Positions 6,563 through 8,612 of a stretch of 8,612 bases of DNA are shown in pieces. The translations under genes and the position numbers were made by a program. The stretch covers positions 1 through 8,612 of the forward strand of contig JAISND010000151.1 of NCBI GenBank assembly GCA_031276615.1, in the 5' to 3' direction. Source of the stretch: Treponema sp. (GTDB lineage: Bacteria > Spirochaetota > Spirochaetia > Treponematales > Breznakiellaceae). Every line of letters starts with the position of its first letter. Within the stretch, counting starts at the first letter, position 1. The notes under the pieces were generated by a model, which saw nothing but the letters and a program-made list of their open reading frames with translations, was not told the origin of the DNA and did no database searches.

Positions 6563-6592
6563 ATTATAGCCCAAAGACCCTCCGCGCCGCAA
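6563..6592 (-). promoter_or_regulatory. Sigma70-type promoter of the TrpR-like gene, leaderless geometry
   Basis: On the minus strand TTGCGG (6587-6592) and a perfect TATAAT (6563-6568) are 18 bases apart. The A of the ATG (6556) is the seventh base after the -10 box, so transcription would begin at or next to the start codon. The promoter lies in the 88-bp gap after the DUF115 gene and could drive the regulator, DUF4954 and mgtC as a sub-operon. Confidence 0.55.
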
Positions 6593-6644
6593 CAAAGGCG
6601 TCCCCGCCGCGGCTTCGGAGTAAACGCACATGGCGCCGTATACG

Positions 6645-8408
6645 CTACGGTGACCGGTACGCCGCCAGTACGCGGTCTATTTCCCCAAGGCTGTGGTCTT
6701 TTACTTCCCGCAAAATTTCCGCGGCTGAAAGTTCGGGGCGGCGGCGTCTGAAAGCCGCGGCCTGGGGGAGCAGCGTTGTGAGGAGTTCCCGTTTTTCACT
6801 TTCCAGGTTCAGGAGGAATACGCCGGTTCCTGTCCGGGGAATTTCGATGGCGGCCAAACCGGAACGGTACAGGGAAAGAAATTCCGCGGCGCCCATCCGC
6901 GCCTTGCCGGAGGCGAAGAGCGTCAGTACCCGTGAACCGGCCTGTCCCGGCCCGCGCTTTTCAGCCCTTTCCTGCCGTATTCTGACGGGCGCGCCCCTGC
7001 CCGGAACCGGGTATACCCCGGCCTCCATGAGCGCGGCCTTCTCCTCAAGGCGCTTCCGGTACATGCGCAGCGCGGCGGTTTCGTAGCAGCGCCGCCCCGG
7101 CCCGTCCGTTCCGCGGCCCGTTTCGGCGCCGCCGCCCTCCCCGGGAGGCGCGCCGGCGTCCGGTTCTTCCGCGGGCAGGAAGGGGCTGCGGTAGAGAAAC
7201 GCCGAGAGAAGCCCCTCAAAGGTCGAAAACCTGTTCTGCCTTCTTTCGAAAAAGGGGTACACGTAGGAACCTCTGGCGTAGACCCTTCCGCCGGGATAGG
7301 AAAAATCCGCGCCGAAAATTTCGATATGCTCCGCCCCCAGGCTCTCCGCCAGGGACAGACAGGCGTAGGTAACGTTGGCGCCGGAGGTGTCGATGCGGGG
7401 AATGGGACGCCAGTACCGGGAGATGTACAGGGCAAGCGGGTGGCCTCCCGAAAAGAAAAAAGGCGAATCCGAAAAATCCGCGAGCAGGGGAGGGCTGGCG
7501 ATGTCAAGGAAGAGGGGTATCTTCCGCGCGTTTATTCCCATAAAGTGGTAACAGCTGATGTGCTGGCAGTCAATGGAAACCGCCGCGTCGGGCTCCAGGC
7601 CTTCCTTCAGCAGGCAGGGAAGGCTTGTGTCGGCCGCGATAACGAAGGGTCTGTTTTTTCCCCGCAGGCGGGACGCAAGCAGGGGAAGCTGATCGTCCAG
7701 GGAGGGTCCCGCGGCGCATATCGCGGCGTTTCGTACCGGCGCAAAGCTCGTGTCCTGCGCCCCGGCGGTTTTCAGGTTGCGGATGATATTTGAAAACCAG
7801 CGGGTGCCGAACCAGGCCTGAACCGAATAGTCCGCCGAGATTTTTTCCAGACTGTCCTGGATGGCCCGCGCCGCGGCGCCGAAACGGGCCGCGTCCCGGT
7901 CAATTCTTGCGCGTAACGGGAAAACCCGCAGGCCCCCGCTCAGGGCGGGCCGGTAATGTTCAAGGATGCACGCCTGCAGGGCCTCCGGCGGCGGGTCTAC
8001 CATCAGGAGAAAACGGGGATCCCCCAGGATATCCAGGTATTCCTTTGAGCAAAACAGTTCGGCGATTCCGTTTATATCGTATTCGACGACAAGCACCAGA
8101 AAAACATCGTCCCGGCGCAGGGCCGCCGCGGCCGCGAAACCGCCGCCCAGGCCGAGAAAAACGACAAAGCCCTCATCCTTCAGGGTGGATACAAGCCGTT
8201 CCCCTTCCTTGCGGGGATCCACCATCGAATGCAGGGGATGGGCGTTTCCCGATTCGTCCCTCAGGGCAGGCACGATTTCACGGGAACGGGTTTCGGGAAA
8301 GCGGTAGCGTCCCAGAGTCGTTTCCGCCGCCGTAAGCCTTGAGCAGAGCTCCGGATTCCGCGCGGAAAGGGCAAGGAGATTCCGCTCGAAGGTAAAACGT
8401 TTATCCAC
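6645..8408 (-). CDS. DUF115 / MptE-like (motility-associated Maf-type) protein
   Basis: This 587-residue protein has the DUF115 core (6-hydroxymethylpterin pyrophosphokinase MptE-like domain, also found in Maf flagellin glycosyltransferases). A glycine-rich FLGLGGGFAAA strand lies at 84-94. The core signature AAICAAGPSLDDQLPLLASR runs over 228-247, AADTSLPCLLKEGLEPDAAVSID over 258-280 (key residues AADTS and PDAAVSID), and ANVTYACLSLAESLGAEHIE, then IFGADFSYPGG, over 344-374. The last segment matches the family's GSVxTxAxxLAxxLG...IxxxGxD pattern. In other bacteria Maf proteins add nonulosonic acids to flagellin; the activity here is not established. A Gly/Pro/Glu-rich insert (414-440) precedes the helical C-terminal part. 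I chose the GTG at 8406-8408 over the upstream ATG at 8561. It is preceded by a GGGGGGA tract (8417-8423) 8 bases upstream, and it overlaps the upstream gene's stop as GTGGATAA. The longer form would overlap that gene by 161 bases. Confidence 0.85.
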   Translation of the reverse strand: MDKRFTFERNLLALSARNPELCSRLTAAETTLGRYRFPETRSREIVPALRDESGNAHPLHSMVDPRKEGERLVSTLKDEGFVVFLGLGGGFAAAAALRRDDVFLVLVVEYDINGIAELFCSKEYLDILGDPRFLLMVDPPPEALQACILEHYRPALSGGLRVFPLRARIDRDAARFGAAARAIQDSLEKISADYSVQAWFGTRWFSNIIRNLKTAGAQDTSFAPVRNAAICAAGPSLDDQLPLLASRLRGKNRPFVIAADTSLPCLLKEGLEPDAAVSIDCQHISCYHFMGINARKIPLFLDIASPPLLADFSDSPFFFSGGHPLALYISRYWRPIPRIDTSGANVTYACLSLAESLGAEHIEIFGADFSYPGGRVYARGSYVYPFFERRQNRFSTFEGLLSAFLYRSPFLPAEEPDAGAPPGEGGGAETGRGTDGPGRRCYETAALRMYRKRLEEKAALMEAGVYPVPGRGAPVRIRQERAEKRGPGQAGSRVLTLFASGKARMGAAEFLSLYRSGLAAIEIPRTGTGVFLLNLESEKRELLTTLLPQAAAFRRRRPELSAAEILREVKDHSLGEIDRVLAAYRSP

Positions 8409-8612
8409 GTCCGTTTTCCCCCCAGGCGGCGGCCAGGTTTCGCAGGTCTTTCCGTATCGAATCCGCCGTATCCTTTCCGCCGAGAAGGGGTGACAGTTCC
8501 TTCCGGAGAATTCCGGAAAAACGGGGATCCTCAAAAGCGCGGTCAAGAACGTCCAGGGCAAGGGCCGCGCGGCCCGGCTTCAGGGGAAATTCCCTGAAGC
8601 GGAAATCCCGGG
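8401..8612 (-). CDS. C-terminal end of an unidentified protein (5' part outside window)
   Basis: The minus strand reads 69 residues from the window edge to a TAA at 8401-8403, in a frame different from the DUF115 gene. The text has the composition of a real protein: RDFRFREFPLKPGRAALALD, then DPRFSGILRKELSPLLGG, ending in RKDLRNLAAAWGENGRG. It looks helical and charged, with no membrane segment or motif I can name. The stop overlaps the GTG start of the DUF115 gene by 8 bases (GTGGATAA), the usual sign of a translationally coupled operon. A role related to the DUF115 protein is therefore likely, but the family cannot be identified from this fragment. Confidence 0.7.
   Translation of the reverse strand, partial: RDFRFREFPLKPGRAALALDVLDRAFEDPRFSGILRKELSPLLGGKDTADSIRKDLRNLAAAWGENGRG

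Noticed and set aside
6636..6650. CCGTA/TACGG inverted repeat at the DUF115 stop codon
   Set aside because: Five-bp arms without a T-run on the transcribed strand; too weak for a terminator and no sign of an operator role.

Overview
The window looks like chromosomal DNA of a spirochaete, most likely a Treponema or a close relative such as a termite-gut treponeme. This rests on the gene set, not on any database search: a DUF115/MptE-like motility-accessory protein, a TrpR-type regulator with the 'ISLCKITRGS' recognition helix, a DUF4954 beta-helix protein and an MgtC protein in one run. The genes are GC-rich with a strong third-position bias, so long antisense ORFs are common and are shadows. 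The control region at about 1029-1275 is clearly AT-rich. No rRNA, tRNA, CRISPR array, insertion sequence or integrase is visible.

Left block (1-2091): a CoA-acylating aldehyde dehydrogenase of the methylmalonate-semialdehyde dehydrogenase type (mmsA-like) runs leftward and is cut by the window edge. It is transcribed divergently from a complete IclR-family regulator. The shared 247-bp region carries a 19-bp palindrome and repeated ATTTTGA half-sites over the likely dehydrogenase promoter. It also holds a terminator-like hairpin with a T8 tract facing the regulator gene. The simplest reading is a catabolic gene or operon, continuing off the left edge, controlled by its neighbouring IclR protein.

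Middle (2206-3357): a free-standing protein of the diacylglycerol kinase/NAD kinase-like catalytic superfamily. It is convergent with the right-hand cluster and overlaps it by 4 bp at the stop codons.

Right block (3354-8612, all minus strand): in transcription order, the C-terminal end of an unidentified gene, a DUF115/MptE-like protein (GTG start, overlapping the upstream stop), a TrpR/YerC-family regulator with its own sigma70-type promoter and an apparently leaderless start, a 728-residue DUF4954 left-handed beta-helix protein, and an MgtC/SapB membrane protein. Gaps of 9-11 bp and stop/start overlaps indicate cotranscription and translational coupling. How these genes work together is not known. 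DUF115 relatives act in flagellin glycosylation, beta-helix proteins are often acyl- or nucleotidyl-transferases, and MgtC proteins serve at the inner membrane, so a surface or envelope theme is possible but is inference.

The most interesting points are the operator architecture and hairpin between mmsA and iclR, the orphan TrpR-like regulator inside a non-tryptophan operon, and the uncharacterised DUF4954 protein. I see no convincing evidence for a defence system or another wholly new system.
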